Of a stretch of 16,664 bases of DNA, positions 7,627-14,430 are shown piece after piece (positions within the stretch are counted from its first letter, which is position 1; every line of letters starts with the position of its first letter). Source of the stretch: Holophagaceae bacterium (GTDB lineage: Bacteria > Acidobacteriota > Holophagae > Holophagales > Holophagaceae). Under the pieces are notes generated by a model, which worked only from the letters and a program-made list of their open reading frames with translations, had not been told where the DNA came from and made no database searches. The position numbers and the translations under genes are program-made. The stretch spans positions 1 through 16,664 of the forward strand of contig JANXQX010000171.1 in the NCBI GenBank assembly GCA_025353305.1, given 5' to 3'.

Positions 7627-7805
7627 GCGTCGGCCTTTTTGGCGTGGTCGACGAGCATCACGGGGATGCCGTCCTCGATGGGATAGAGCAGGCCGCATTT
7701 CAGGCAATGCAAGCCCTCAGGCTTTTCTTCCAAGTCGCCGTGGCAGGGCGCACTATCGAATTCGGCGGGGCAGCAGAGGATTTCCATGAGGCGGGGATCA
7801 AGCAT
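7623..7805 (-). CDS. Trm112-like (YcaR family) zinc-ribbon protein
   Basis: A 60-residue protein typical of the Trm112/YcaR family: LMEILCCP at 6-13, then a CLKCGLLYPIEDGIPVML block at 34-51. The second knuckle is C34/C37. The first is drawn from C11/C12 and C21, so the first CPxC is altered (CCPAEFDS), which may mean a modified metal site. Eukaryotic and archaeal Trm112 activates methyltransferases; the bacterial members are small and poorly characterised, often found beside lipid A or LPS genes such as lpxK and kdsB. Here it directly precedes hldA with a 4-bp GTGA overlap and lies 8 bp after the iron-sulfur oxidoreductase gene, consistent with an LPS-linked role (inference). Confidence 0.85.
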   Translation of the reverse strand: MLDPRLMEILCCPAEFDSAPCHGDLEEKPEGLHCLKCGLLYPIEDGIPVMLVDHAKKADA

Positions 7806-7813
7806 GAATCATG

Positions 7814-9841
7814 TTACTTCAACGCCTTCGCGGCGAGTTCGAGCACATCCTGGGTTGCGATGGTTTCATGGCCGGTTTCACCCGCCGCGTTGTTCAGCAT
7901 CACGTTGCAGAAGGGGCAGGCCACCGCCACCGTGGTGGCCTTGGTCTCCAGGGCCTGCTCGAAGCGCGCGTGGTTGACCCGAGTGCCCAGCTTTTCCTCC
8001 AGCCACATGCGCCCGCCCCCGGCGCCGCAGCACTGGGTGGCTTCGCCGTGCTTTTCCATCTCGGTGAGCTTGATGCCTGGAATCGCGTCCAGGATGGCGC
8101 GGGGCGCGTCCACCTGGCCGTTGTAACGGCTCAGGTAGCAGGGATCGTGGTAGGTGAGGTCGGCCTGCACCGTCTCTTCGAACTTGATCCTGCCCTTCGC
8201 CACCAGCTCCGACACCAGCTCGGTGCCATGGACGACTTCGAAATTCCCCCCGAAATCCGGGTACTCGTTCTTCAACGTATTCAGGCAATGCGGGCAGTTG
8301 GTGACGATCTTCTTCACGCCGTGGCCTTTCAGCACTTCCACGTTGGCCTCGGTCTGCGATTGGAAAAGATACTCATTGCCCAGGCGCCGCGCGGATTCAC
8401 AGGTGCAGGCTTCTTCGGTGCCCAGGATGGCGAAGGACACATCAGCAGCTTTAAGAAGCTTGGCCAGCGACTTGGAGACCCGCTGCCCCGCGGCATCGTA
8501 GGCGCCGGCGCAGCCCACCCAGAAGAGGTATTCGGCATCTGGTTTCTCGGCCATGGTGGGCACCTCCAGGCCTTCGGACCACTTGGCGCGATCCGCCTGC
8601 GGCAGGTTCCAGGGATTGCCCTGGCGCTCCATGCCCTTGAATGCGCCTTGGGCCTCCACGGGAAAATCGCTTTCCTCCAGCGTCAGATAGCGGCGCATCT
8701 GCACGATCTTGTCCACGAAGGAGATTTCCAGGGGGCAGGCCCATTCACAGTAACCACAGGTGGTGCAGGCCCAGATGGTGTCGGTGCTGATGGCGCCGCC
8801 CAATTGCTCGGCGTTCCAGGGCGCGTGGTCTTTCTTCAGGTCCCACACGGAGCCTTCCGGAACCGGGCCGCCGATGAGCTTCCTGTCCTCGGGCACGGGC
8901 TTGTCCTGGCCCATCTCCTCGGCCTTCGTGGCGTTGAGGTAGTGGCGCAGATCGTTGCCGAAATGCTTGGGGCGCAGCGGCTTCCCAGTGACCGTCGTGG
9001 GGCAGTTCTCCAGGCAGCGGCCGCATTCCACGCAGGTATAGAAGTCCAGCATCTGCTTCCAGGTGAAATCCTGGATGCGGTTGGCGCCGAAGTGTTCGGC
9101 CTCCAGGTCCATGGGCTTAAGGTTCTTGTGGGGCTCCAGCGACCGGAAATACACATTGAAAACCGAGGTCAGCACATGGAAGTGCTTTGAATACGGCAGG
9201 AAGTTGAGGAAGCCGAAAAGAATGACCAGGTGCAGCCACCACATGCCCTTGTAGAGGACCAGGGTGCCGGTACCCTGCCCCAGGAATCCCCCCACCCAGT
9301 TGCTGGCGAAGGCCCAGGCTTTCCACGCAGGGGCGTGCAGCGCGATGAAGGCGCCGTCCGCCAACAGGTCGGTGGCCATGAGGCCCGCGATGAGGATCAA
9401 AGTGGCCCAACCGTCCAGGGAGTTCTCAAGGCGCCAGGGCTTGGCGATCACCCGCCGCGCCACGGCCAGGCCGATGCCCAGCAGCACCAGCACCTCGAAG
9501 AGGTCCTTGGTGGACTGGTAGACCAGGCCGAAGCCGCCCAGGGCCTCGGTCATGTGCCAGTTGAAAAGACCCTCCAGGATCAGGCCCAGGGAGCGCAGGC
9601 CCAGCACGCAGAAACCATAAAAAATGAGCAGGTGGTAGAAGCCCGCGTAGGGGTCCCGCAGCAGCCGCTTCTGCCCGAAGACCAATATCAGTATTCCCTT
9701 CAGCCGCTCCATGGGCCGATCGAAGCGATTGTCGGGCAGGCCCGCCTTGAGCGTCGCGATGCGCTGGCGGATGGTCCAGCCAAAGAAGGCTAGGGCCCCA
9801 ACCATGAACAGCCAGAACAGTCCAATCTCAAGGGGCTTCAT
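7814..9841 (-). CDS. Membrane iron-sulfur oxidoreductase, likely ETF:menaquinone oxidoreductase-like (HdrD/CCG family)
   Basis: A 675-residue protein starting at ATG 9841, with GGAGG 4 nt upstream; the longer in-frame ATG at 10036 would run into the upstream repeat element. The N terminus has several membrane helices (about 5-23, 68-92, 114-131, 145-168, 198-216), with histidines such as H70, H204 and H220/H222 that could ligate heme b, as in NarI-like domains. Next come two 4Fe-4S motifs, C270/C273/C276/C280 and C359/C362/C365/C369. Then two CCG (HdrB/D) domains: the second is classical (C568, C604-C605-G, C642/C645), while the first is altered (C444, C479-T-C481, C516/C519). This architecture matches the electron-transferring-flavoprotein:menaquinone oxidoreductases (EMO/EtfD) of Geobacter and mycobacteria, which pass electrons from acyl-CoA dehydrogenases via EtfAB. 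No etfAB is in the window, so lactate or glycerol-3-phosphate-type partners cannot be excluded. Confidence 0.85.
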   Translation of the reverse strand: MKPLEIGLFWLFMVGALAFFGWTIRQRIATLKAGLPDNRFDRPMERLKGILILVFGQKRLLRDPYAGFYHLLIFYGFCVLGLRSLGLILEGLFNWHMTEALGGFGLVYQSTKDLFEVLVLLGIGLAVARRVIAKPWRLENSLDGWATLILIAGLMATDLLADGAFIALHAPAWKAWAFASNWVGGFLGQGTGTLVLYKGMWWLHLVILFGFLNFLPYSKHFHVLTSVFNVYFRSLEPHKNLKPMDLEAEHFGANRIQDFTWKQMLDFYTCVECGRCLENCPTTVTGKPLRPKHFGNDLRHYLNATKAEEMGQDKPVPEDRKLIGGPVPEGSVWDLKKDHAPWNAEQLGGAISTDTIWACTTCGYCEWACPLEISFVDKIVQMRRYLTLEESDFPVEAQGAFKGMERQGNPWNLPQADRAKWSEGLEVPTMAEKPDAEYLFWVGCAGAYDAAGQRVSKSLAKLLKAADVSFAILGTEEACTCESARRLGNEYLFQSQTEANVEVLKGHGVKKIVTNCPHCLNTLKNEYPDFGGNFEVVHGTELVSELVAKGRIKFEETVQADLTYHDPCYLSRYNGQVDAPRAILDAIPGIKLTEMEKHGEATQCCGAGGGRMWLEEKLGTRVNHARFEQALETKATTVAVACPFCNVMLNNAAGETGHETIATQDVLELAAKALK

Positions 9842-9863
9842 GGTGCCTCCGTGCATGTCCCGC

Positions 9864-10137
9864 TTAGGGCCTGAAAGGAAATAAGGATGCCATTTGCGAG
9901 GAGTGCCGGGCAAGCAAGGCAAGGCGGCCGACCGAAGGCATATCGCCCATACGACGAGGGAGGCCAACGCAGCCTTGCGCCGCCCGCCGCCCTCGCCCGG
10001 AGGGTTGGCCCCCATCCGCGCGCCCCGCGGCGTCAAGGCCCTTGTGCGTATTCACGATACGACCTGCGGGCCTTTCCTTGCGGTGCATCGCGGCTGGGGG
10101 CCAACAAATGGCAACATTATTCCCTTTCAGGCCCTTA
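9864..10137. repeat. Approximately 274-bp element bounded by 33-bp inverted repeats
   Basis: The left end 9864-9896 (TTAGGGCCTGAAAGG ... GCCATTTG) and the right end 10105-10137, read on the other strand, match at 29 of 33 positions. Immediately inside the right end, 10089-10105 pairs with 10004-10020 at 16 of 17 positions (GTTGGCCCCCAGCCGCG on the minus strand). A further nested hairpin lies at 10035-10074. There is no room for a transposase and the strongest reading frame across it is only an upstream extension of the oxidoreductase frame. It fills most of the only long gap in the window (9842-10222), between two divergent genes. Best reading: a non-autonomous, structured mobile repeat or a REP/BIME-like dispersed element. 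Outside it, 10138-10222 contains little but a small hairpin. Confidence 0.75.
10035..10074. repeat. Nested hairpin inside the inverted-repeat element
   Basis: AAGGCCC at 10035-10041 pairs with GGGCCTT at 10068-10074. Within it CGTAT (10047-10051) and ATACG (10057-10061) form a second stem around the loop TCACG. The nested palindromes suggest that the single strand or RNA of this element folds into a defined multi-stem structure. Confidence 0.6.
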
Positions 10138-10173
10138 AGGGCGTGGACCCAAGTTTCAAACGAGTATGACCGT

Positions 10174-10193
10174 CTCCCCGAAAATGTGGGGAG
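10174..10193. other. Small hairpin upstream of the QueD-like gene
   Basis: CTCCCC (10174-10179) pairs with GGGGAG (10188-10193) around an 8-nt loop GAAAATGT, about 30 nt before the proposed start of the next gene. It has no T-run, so it is not a classical terminator; it might shape the 5' leader. Weak evidence. Confidence 0.3.
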
Positions 10194-10222
10194 CTACCCG
10201 GGGTGAGGCATGGAAGGCACCG

Positions 10223-10615
10223 ATGGAGAAGGGCTGTCAGAATCACGGGATGGATATCCCTCCGACCGAACGTCTTGCTTTTGAAGCCGCCGTGGAGCGG
10301 ACCCTTTCCGTGGTTTTTCAAACCTCCGACGGCGCCTGGGAGGGCCACGACTACAAGGTGGAAGTCATCACGGCACGCCAGGGGCTGGACGCGTTCGATG
10401 TGGTGATGGACTTCCGCAAGCTGGAAATTGTGATGGACCGCATCCTTGCGCCATTTCAGGGAAAGTTGCTTTCTGAACTGGGCCTCGGGGGACCCCTTGC
10501 TCTCGCCCGGAAACTGGCCGATGAACTGGCGCCCCACGTGCCCGCGCCGGCCCGTCTTTCCGAAGTCGCGCTCACGGATGGCCGCGGCCGTCGGCTCGCC
10601 GTGAGACCAAAGTGA
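10223..10615 (+). CDS. Degenerate QueD/PTPS-fold protein (6-carboxytetrahydropterin synthase-like)
   Basis: Predicted 130 residues from ATG 10223, chosen because GGAAGG lies about 5 nt before it; ATG 10250 or 10166 are alternatives. The similarity to the tunnelling-fold QueD/6-pyruvoyl-tetrahydropterin synthase family is in order and spacing: EGHDYKVEV (40-48) for the family's HGHNYxVEV, VVMDFRKLE (60-68) for the G-M-V-x-DF-x-x-L segment, LAPFQGKLLSEL (75-86) for the LDHxxLN region, and a final strand ending RRLAVRP. However, the family's zinc-binding His triad is reduced to one His (H42), the catalytic Cys before it is absent, and the His of LDH is gone. It therefore probably keeps the fold but not the standard reaction. 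The stop TGA is overlapped by the start of the rhodanese gene, opening a four-gene overlapping chain. Family call moderate, function unknown. Confidence 0.65.
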   Translation: MEKGCQNHGMDIPPTERLAFEAAVERTLSVVFQTSDGAWEGHDYKVEVITARQGLDAFDVVMDFRKLEIVMDRILAPFQGKLLSELGLGGPLALARKLADELAPHVPAPARLSEVALTDGRGRRLAVRPK

Positions 10616-11286
10616 TGCGTATCGGACCCTGGACGGAGGTGCCAGCCTACCTGGCTTTGGCCCTGCTCTGCGCATGGTTTTCAAACTCCCTGGCGGGGCC
10701 CACGCGGCGCCTTTCCTGGCGGCTCAAGCAACCCACGCCCCACGCCGTTTCAACTCTCCCGGCGACATTGATCCCTACCGCGGTGCCGGTGTCTGTTCTC
10801 CCGCCAGCATCACCACCTCGATCGGCAGAAAAGGTTCTCAAGCCAACACAGACAAGTAAAAGCGTCGCAACTGTTCCCTCGCCGGGACCTGATTCGACCA
10901 CCGAATTGATGGCGCGTTTTCCGCCTCTTGTGAATGAAGCGCAGGCGGCGATCCAGGGCGAGGAGGCGCTATGGCTTCACGCCCATGGCGCCCTCTTCTT
11001 GGACGCACGCCGAACGGCCATGTACATGCAGGGGCACATCCCCGGGGCCAGAAGCCTATCTGCCTGGGAGGATGGCCTACCCGAAAAGGTGGATCAGCTC
11101 TCCCTTTTCACGGCGGATCTGAAGCGGCCTGTCGTGGTCTACTGCTCGGGCGGCGACTGCCATGACAGCCATCTTGTGGCGCAGAAATTATGGCTGGCGG
11201 GCTTCCGCAACTTGCGCATCTACACCGATGGCTACCCCGATTGGGAAGCCCGGAAGTTGCCGGTGACCACGGGGGAGAAGCCATGA
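10615..11286 (+). CDS. Membrane-anchored rhodanese-domain protein
   Basis: Predicted 223 residues from ATG 10615, overlapping the previous stop by one base (TGATG); a GTG at 10612 gives a GTGA overlap instead and one more residue. Residues 8-27 (VPAYLALALLCAWFSNSLAG) form a signal anchor or signal peptide, then a Pro/Thr/Ser-rich linker runs to about 95. The rhodanese domain spans about 100-220: ALFLDARRTAMYMQGHIPGA at 126-145, then the sulfur-carrier loop VYCSGGDCHDS at 176-185 with the expected catalytic Cys177 and a second Cys182, and the C-terminal GFRNLRIYTDGYPDWEA. This should hold a persulfide or act as a thiol sensor outside the cytoplasm. It overlaps the MauE-like gene by ATGA. Rhodanese and MauE/DoxX neighbours recur in bacteria, pointing to periplasmic sulfur or disulfide handling (inference). 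Confidence 0.85.
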   Translation: MRIGPWTEVPAYLALALLCAWFSNSLAGPTRRLSWRLKQPTPHAVSTLPATLIPTAVPVSVLPPASPPRSAEKVLKPTQTSKSVATVPSPGPDSTTELMARFPPLVNEAQAAIQGEEALWLHAHGALFLDARRTAMYMQGHIPGARSLSAWEDGLPEKVDQLSLFTADLKRPVVVYCSGGDCHDSHLVAQKLWLAGFRNLRIYTDGYPDWEARKLPVTTGEKP

Positions 11287-11732
11287 ATTGGCTGGTTCAT
11301 CCTTTGGTTCTTCGCCTTTCGCGCGGAGTGCTCGCCATCGTGATGATCACGGCGGCGGTCTCGAAACTCGGCGATCCGCCTGGATTCGCGCAAACCATTT
11401 TCGCTTATGGATTGCTGCCCATGACGCTGGTCGCACCATTGGCCCTCACCTTGCCCTGGCTGGAAGCGCTCACGGCCCTGGGCCTGGTCCTGGGTGTGGC
11501 CCGGCGCAGCGCAGCGGCTTTGATCCTGGTTCTGCTGGTGATTTTCATGGGTGGCCTTGGGTTCAACCTCGCCAAAGGCAACCCGGTGGATTGCGGCTGC
11601 TTTGGTGCGTCCAAGGTGCAGAAGACCAGGGACCAGCGGTTGTCCGATATGAAGCTGGCCATGCTCCGCGACCTGGGGCTCGCCCTGTTGGCCCTTCATG
11701 CCCTGCTGGCACCGGAGAAAAAACCAGAATGA
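11283..11732 (+). CDS. MauE/DoxX-family redox-associated membrane protein
   Basis: A 149-residue integral membrane protein from ATG 11283, which overlaps the previous stop as ATGA. About four transmembrane helices are seen (about 8-25, 45-68, 75-95, 127-145). Between helices three and four is NPVDCGCFGA (100-109) with C104 and C106, the CxC loop typical of MauE-like proteins, which support disulfide formation in methylamine dehydrogenase in methylotrophs and recur near thioredoxin-like proteins elsewhere. The partner gene upstream encodes an extracytoplasmic rhodanese, so electron or sulfur transfer between C177 of that protein and this CxC pair is plausible. No methylamine dehydrogenase genes are visible. 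The stop overlaps the next ATG by 4 bp. Confidence 0.85.
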   Translation: MNWLVHPLVLRLSRGVLAIVMITAAVSKLGDPPGFAQTIFAYGLLPMTLVAPLALTLPWLEALTALGLVLGVARRSAAALILVLLVIFMGGLGFNLAKGNPVDCGCFGASKVQKTRDQRLSDMKLAMLRDLGLALLALHALLAPEKKPE

Positions 11733-12184
11733 AGGCATGGGTTCCCATCGCCGCGCTCGTCTTGGCGTTGAGCCCCCTCGCGGTGATCCATCCCGTGCAT
11801 GTTTCGGGTCGCAGCATGGAACCCACCCTGCATGACGGCGAACTGGTCTGGGCGCTGTGGGCCTGGTGCGCCGGCAGGCCTGAACGTGGAGAACTGTGGC
11901 TGGTCAAAGGCCCTGAAGGCATGTCGGTGAAACGTACCGTGGGCCTGCCGGCCGAGCGCATCGAAGCCAAGGATGGCGAGATTTTCATCAACGGATCACG
12001 GCTCCAGGAACCCTACGTTCACAGCAACGATCCATTCAGCGGCGCCTGGGCTTGCCGCGACCGCTATCTGATGCTCGGCGATAACCGCAGCCAAAGCCAC
12101 GATGGCCGCGTCTGGGGACCGCTATCGAAGTCCGAGTTGAAAAGCAGGGTGGTCTGCCTGGAGTCCAGAAATCCGGAAAAATAG
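11729..12184 (+). CDS. lepB: Signal peptidase I (short form)
   Basis: A 151-residue S26-family peptidase, shorter than the 200-320 typical of LepB. One N-terminal anchor segment (about 4-22) is followed by the conserved boxes: SGRSMEPTL (26-34) with nucleophile Ser29, VKRTVGLPAE (67-76) with general-base Lys68, and GDNRSQSHDGRVWG (117-130). All catalytic parts are present, so cleavage of exported preproteins at the membrane is expected. The length and single anchor recall TraF/plasmid-type or small LepB paralogues, so it may be an additional, specialised enzyme rather than the main one. The ATG overlaps the MauE-like stop as ATGA, ending the four-gene chain. It converges on murI with 10 bp between stops and no terminator visible. 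Confidence 0.88.
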   Translation: MKAWVPIAALVLALSPLAVIHPVHVSGRSMEPTLHDGELVWALWAWCAGRPERGELWLVKGPEGMSVKRTVGLPAERIEAKDGEIFINGSRLQEPYVHSNDPFSGAWACRDRYLMLGDNRSQSHDGRVWGPLSKSELKSRVVCLESRNPEK

Positions 12185-12194
12185 CATTCCTCGT

Positions 12195-12983
12195 TCAAAA
12201 TTCCACCAGCTCCACGGCTTCCAGCGCTTCGCCGAGAAAGCGGGAACCGACTTCTTTCAGGCGTGTGCCGGCATCGGTGAAAAGGACCCGCAGGGGGCCG
12301 GATGCGCTTCCGGTTCGATAGCCGACCGAACTTTTCAGCAAGGAATCCACGGCGAAGGCGGTGACATCGCCGCTGTCGATCCAGGTGGTTCCGGGCCGGG
12401 CGCGATCCAGGGAGGGACGCAGCACCGGATAGTGGGTGCAGCCCAGGACGATGGTTTTCACTGCATCAGGCAACTGCTTCAGGTAGCGCGCGCAGATCTC
12501 GGTGGTGATGGGATCGTCGAGCCAGCCTTCCTCGGCCAAGCTCACGAGCAGCGGGCAGGCCAGGCTATGGATCTCCGCCTTGGGTGCGCGCTGGTGGATG
12601 GCAGCCTCGTAGGCGCCGCTTTGGATCGTGGCCAGGGTGCCGATGACGCCCACGGGACCGGCCACCTTGGCGGCCATGTCGGCGCCGGGCTCGATGACGC
12701 CCACCACGGGGCACTTGGCCACGGCTTGCAGGGCGGGCAGGCCGTGGGCCGAAGCGGTGTTGCAGGCGATGACCAGGAGCTTCGGATCATAGCGCTGGAG
12801 GATGGCTCCGGCCTGCAAGGTGTAGCGTTCGATGGTGGCGTGGCTCTTGGTGCCGTAGGGCACGCGGGCCGTGTCGCCCAGGTACAGGATCGATTCATGA
12901 GGCAGCAGCCGGCGCAGCGCATGGACCACGGTGAGTCCGCCGATGCCGGAATCAAAAACACCAATGGGGCGATTCGCGTTCAC
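12195..12983 (-). CDS. murI: Glutamate racemase
   Basis: A 262-residue enzyme converting L- to D-glutamate for peptidoglycan. The start is GTG 12983, whose GTGA overlaps the prmA stop; the longer in-frame ATG at 13112 lies within prmA and is rejected. GGAG lies about 8-9 nt upstream, inside the end of prmA. The two-cysteine acid/base pair is present: ACNTASAHG with Cys74 and LGCTHYP with Cys182. Other family blocks are FDSGIGGLTV (10-19), GDTARVPYGTKS (36-47) and GVIGTLATI (112-120). Length is normal. It is the last gene of the minus-strand run. Confidence 0.94.
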   Translation of the reverse strand: MNANRPIGVFDSGIGGLTVVHALRRLLPHESILYLGDTARVPYGTKSHATIERYTLQAGAILQRYDPKLLVIACNTASAHGLPALQAVAKCPVVGVIEPGADMAAKVAGPVGVIGTLATIQSGAYEAAIHQRAPKAEIHSLACPLLVSLAEEGWLDDPITTEICARYLKQLPDAVKTIVLGCTHYPVLRPSLDRARPGTTWIDSGDVTAFAVDSLLKSSVGYRTGSASGPLRVLFTDAGTRLKEVGSRFLGEALEAVELVEF

Positions 12984-13843
12984 ATCCGCTCCGCCAGAAT
13001 CGCCACCCAGGCACCCTCGGTGAGCATCTTCAGCGGCTTGAACCCGTAGGCCGCGAGGCTCACCAAGGCCTCGTCCTGGCATTCCGTAAGAATGCCCGAA
13101 GCGATCAGCCAACCGCCGGGCTCCGTGATCTCGGCCATGCGTGGCAGCAGGTCCTGGATGGTCAGCAGCAGGATGTTGGCCAGCAGGCCGCGGTAGGGCG
13201 GGTGGATTTTTTCATCGCTCAGATCACCCACGAAATAGTCGAAGGGGGCGCTGCCGCCCAAGCCTTCGTTCATCTGGATGAACTCGGCCATGGCCGGGCC
13301 GCAATCGGGATCGATGTCGAAGGCCGTGATATTGCGCGCGCCCAGCAGATAGGCGGTGAGCGAGAGAATGCCCGTGCCGGCGCCGATATCCAGGATGGGC
13401 CCGTGGAGTCTGCCTTCCGTCGCGAGCTGCTCCAGGAATTCCATGCAGAGCCGCGTTGTTTCGTGACCACCAGTGCCGAAGGCCAGGCCGGGATTCACGG
13501 TGATGGCGAAGCGATCCAAGGGGATCGATCCCTGGTCCCACAGGGGCAGGATGAAAAAGCGTGAGCCCACCTTGAAGGAACCGAAACCCTCGCGGCTTTT
13601 GGCAATCCAATCCTCGTCCCCGAAACGCTCCGCGGATTCCAGCACCACGCCGGGAAAGGCCGCCAGACCGAGCGGATCCCGACCTTCAGAGCCAGGTGGG
13701 AAGTAGGCATAGAAGCAATTTGGCGGGTCCGCCTCGCGATAGGTGGCCGTGGCACCTTGCTCCTGGAGCCAATCGCTGAGCGCATCCTCCATGGAATCGG
13801 GCACCGAGAGGCACCAACGAAGGTGGGGTGCTGTCGGATTCAT
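12980..13843 (-). CDS. prmA: Ribosomal protein L11 methyltransferase
   Basis: A 287-residue SAM-dependent methyltransferase that modifies ribosomal protein L11. The N-terminal recognition region (about 1-95) is followed by the family hallmark NPGLAFGTGGHETT (117-130), a SAM-binding loop DIGAGTGIL (152-160), the acidic FDIDPDC (175-181), the catalytic-site ANIL (222-225) and ASGIL (248-252). The first residue of the usual D-P-G-M-A-F-GTG-x-H motif is Asn here. GGAG is 7 nt before the ATG. It starts 3 bp after the stop of the SPOR-protein gene and overlaps murI by 4 bp, so all are probably one transcript. Confidence 0.9.
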   Translation of the reverse strand: MNPTAPHLRWCLSVPDSMEDALSDWLQEQGATATYREADPPNCFYAYFPPGSEGRDPLGLAAFPGVVLESAERFGDEDWIAKSREGFGSFKVGSRFFILPLWDQGSIPLDRFAITVNPGLAFGTGGHETTRLCMEFLEQLATEGRLHGPILDIGAGTGILSLTAYLLGARNITAFDIDPDCGPAMAEFIQMNEGLGGSAPFDYFVGDLSDEKIHPPYRGLLANILLLTIQDLLPRMAEITEPGGWLIASGILTECQDEALVSLAAYGFKPLKMLTEGAWVAILAERM

Positions 13844-13846
13844 CCT

Positions 13847-14428
13847 TCACTCCACCGGCACAGCGAAGGGTTTGAAACCCGCGGCCTTCATTTTAATCGC
13901 CGCGCCATCCACATCGGGTTTTGCCCCAGCATGATTCCATCGAACCTTGTAGGTGCCATGGTCTTCCACGACTTGAGCGGGGTATCCGGCCGCTTTGGCT
14001 TTGCCAGATATGCGATCGGCTTCGGCTTTGTCGGGCGTGGAGAGAAGTTGTAGTGTCCATTTGCCCGAGGGCGCTGCTGCTGCCGTGGGCGCTGGTTTGG
14101 ACTTGGTTTCGGCTTGGGTTTCCGGCTTCAGCAGAAGTGTTTTTTCCGTCTTGCCATCCGGTTTGGGACCCGCCTTCACGTCGTTGTTGTTAGAGGGTGC
14201 ATCTTCCTGGCCGCCATCAAAGGATTTCAGCTGCTCCAGGATGGGCGCCGGCAATGCCTTGAGATCCTCGCCGCTGCCTTTGGAGGCGGGCCGCTGCAAG
14301 GCCGCGCTCTGCTTGCCCACCTGGACGCCCAGCACGTAGCTCAAGGTCAGCAGGGCTACCCCCACGCTCGTGACCACCAGGATGCTGGAGCGGTTGAGCA
14401 GGATGGCGTGGGGATCGCGGAAGGCCAT
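13847..14428 (-). CDS. SPOR-domain membrane protein
   Basis: A 193-residue protein: short cytoplasmic N terminus, one membrane helix (about 16-37, ILVVTSVGVALLTLSYVLGV), a Lys/Pro/Ala-rich periplasmic linker (about 40-120), and a C-terminal SPOR domain (about 121-193) beginning GKWTLQLLSTPDKAEADRI and containing TYKVRWNHAG. SPOR domains bind peptidoglycan strands stripped of stem peptides at the septum. The architecture is that of FtsN- or DedD-like cell-division proteins or of generic SPOR membrane proteins often found near murein genes. It sits 2 bp after the inactive ketosynthase gene and 3 bp before prmA. Confidence 0.85.
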   Translation of the reverse strand: MAFRDPHAILLNRSSILVVTSVGVALLTLSYVLGVQVGKQSAALQRPASKGSGEDLKALPAPILEQLKSFDGGQEDAPSNNNDVKAGPKPDGKTEKTLLLKPETQAETKSKPAPTAAAAPSGKWTLQLLSTPDKAEADRISGKAKAAGYPAQVVEDHGTYKVRWNHAGAKPDVDGAAIKMKAAGFKPFAVPVE

Positions 14429-14430
14429 GA

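Noticed and set aside
7811..9190. Plus-strand open frame of 459 codons
   Set aside because: It lies antisense to the iron-sulfur oxidoreductase, whose Cys motifs and membrane helices are unmistakable; the plus frame shows His/Gly/Leu-rich low-information sequence.
9842..10036. 65-residue N-terminal extension of the iron-sulfur oxidoreductase
   Set aside because: The extension is encoded mostly by the inverted-repeat element, is Arg/Pro-rich, and a GGAGG precedes the internal ATG at 9841, right before a membrane helix.
12983..13112. Upstream in-frame ATG for murI adding 43 residues
   Set aside because: The extension lies wholly inside prmA, has no family similarity, and the GTG at 12983 gives a normal-length enzyme with a GTGA overlap.
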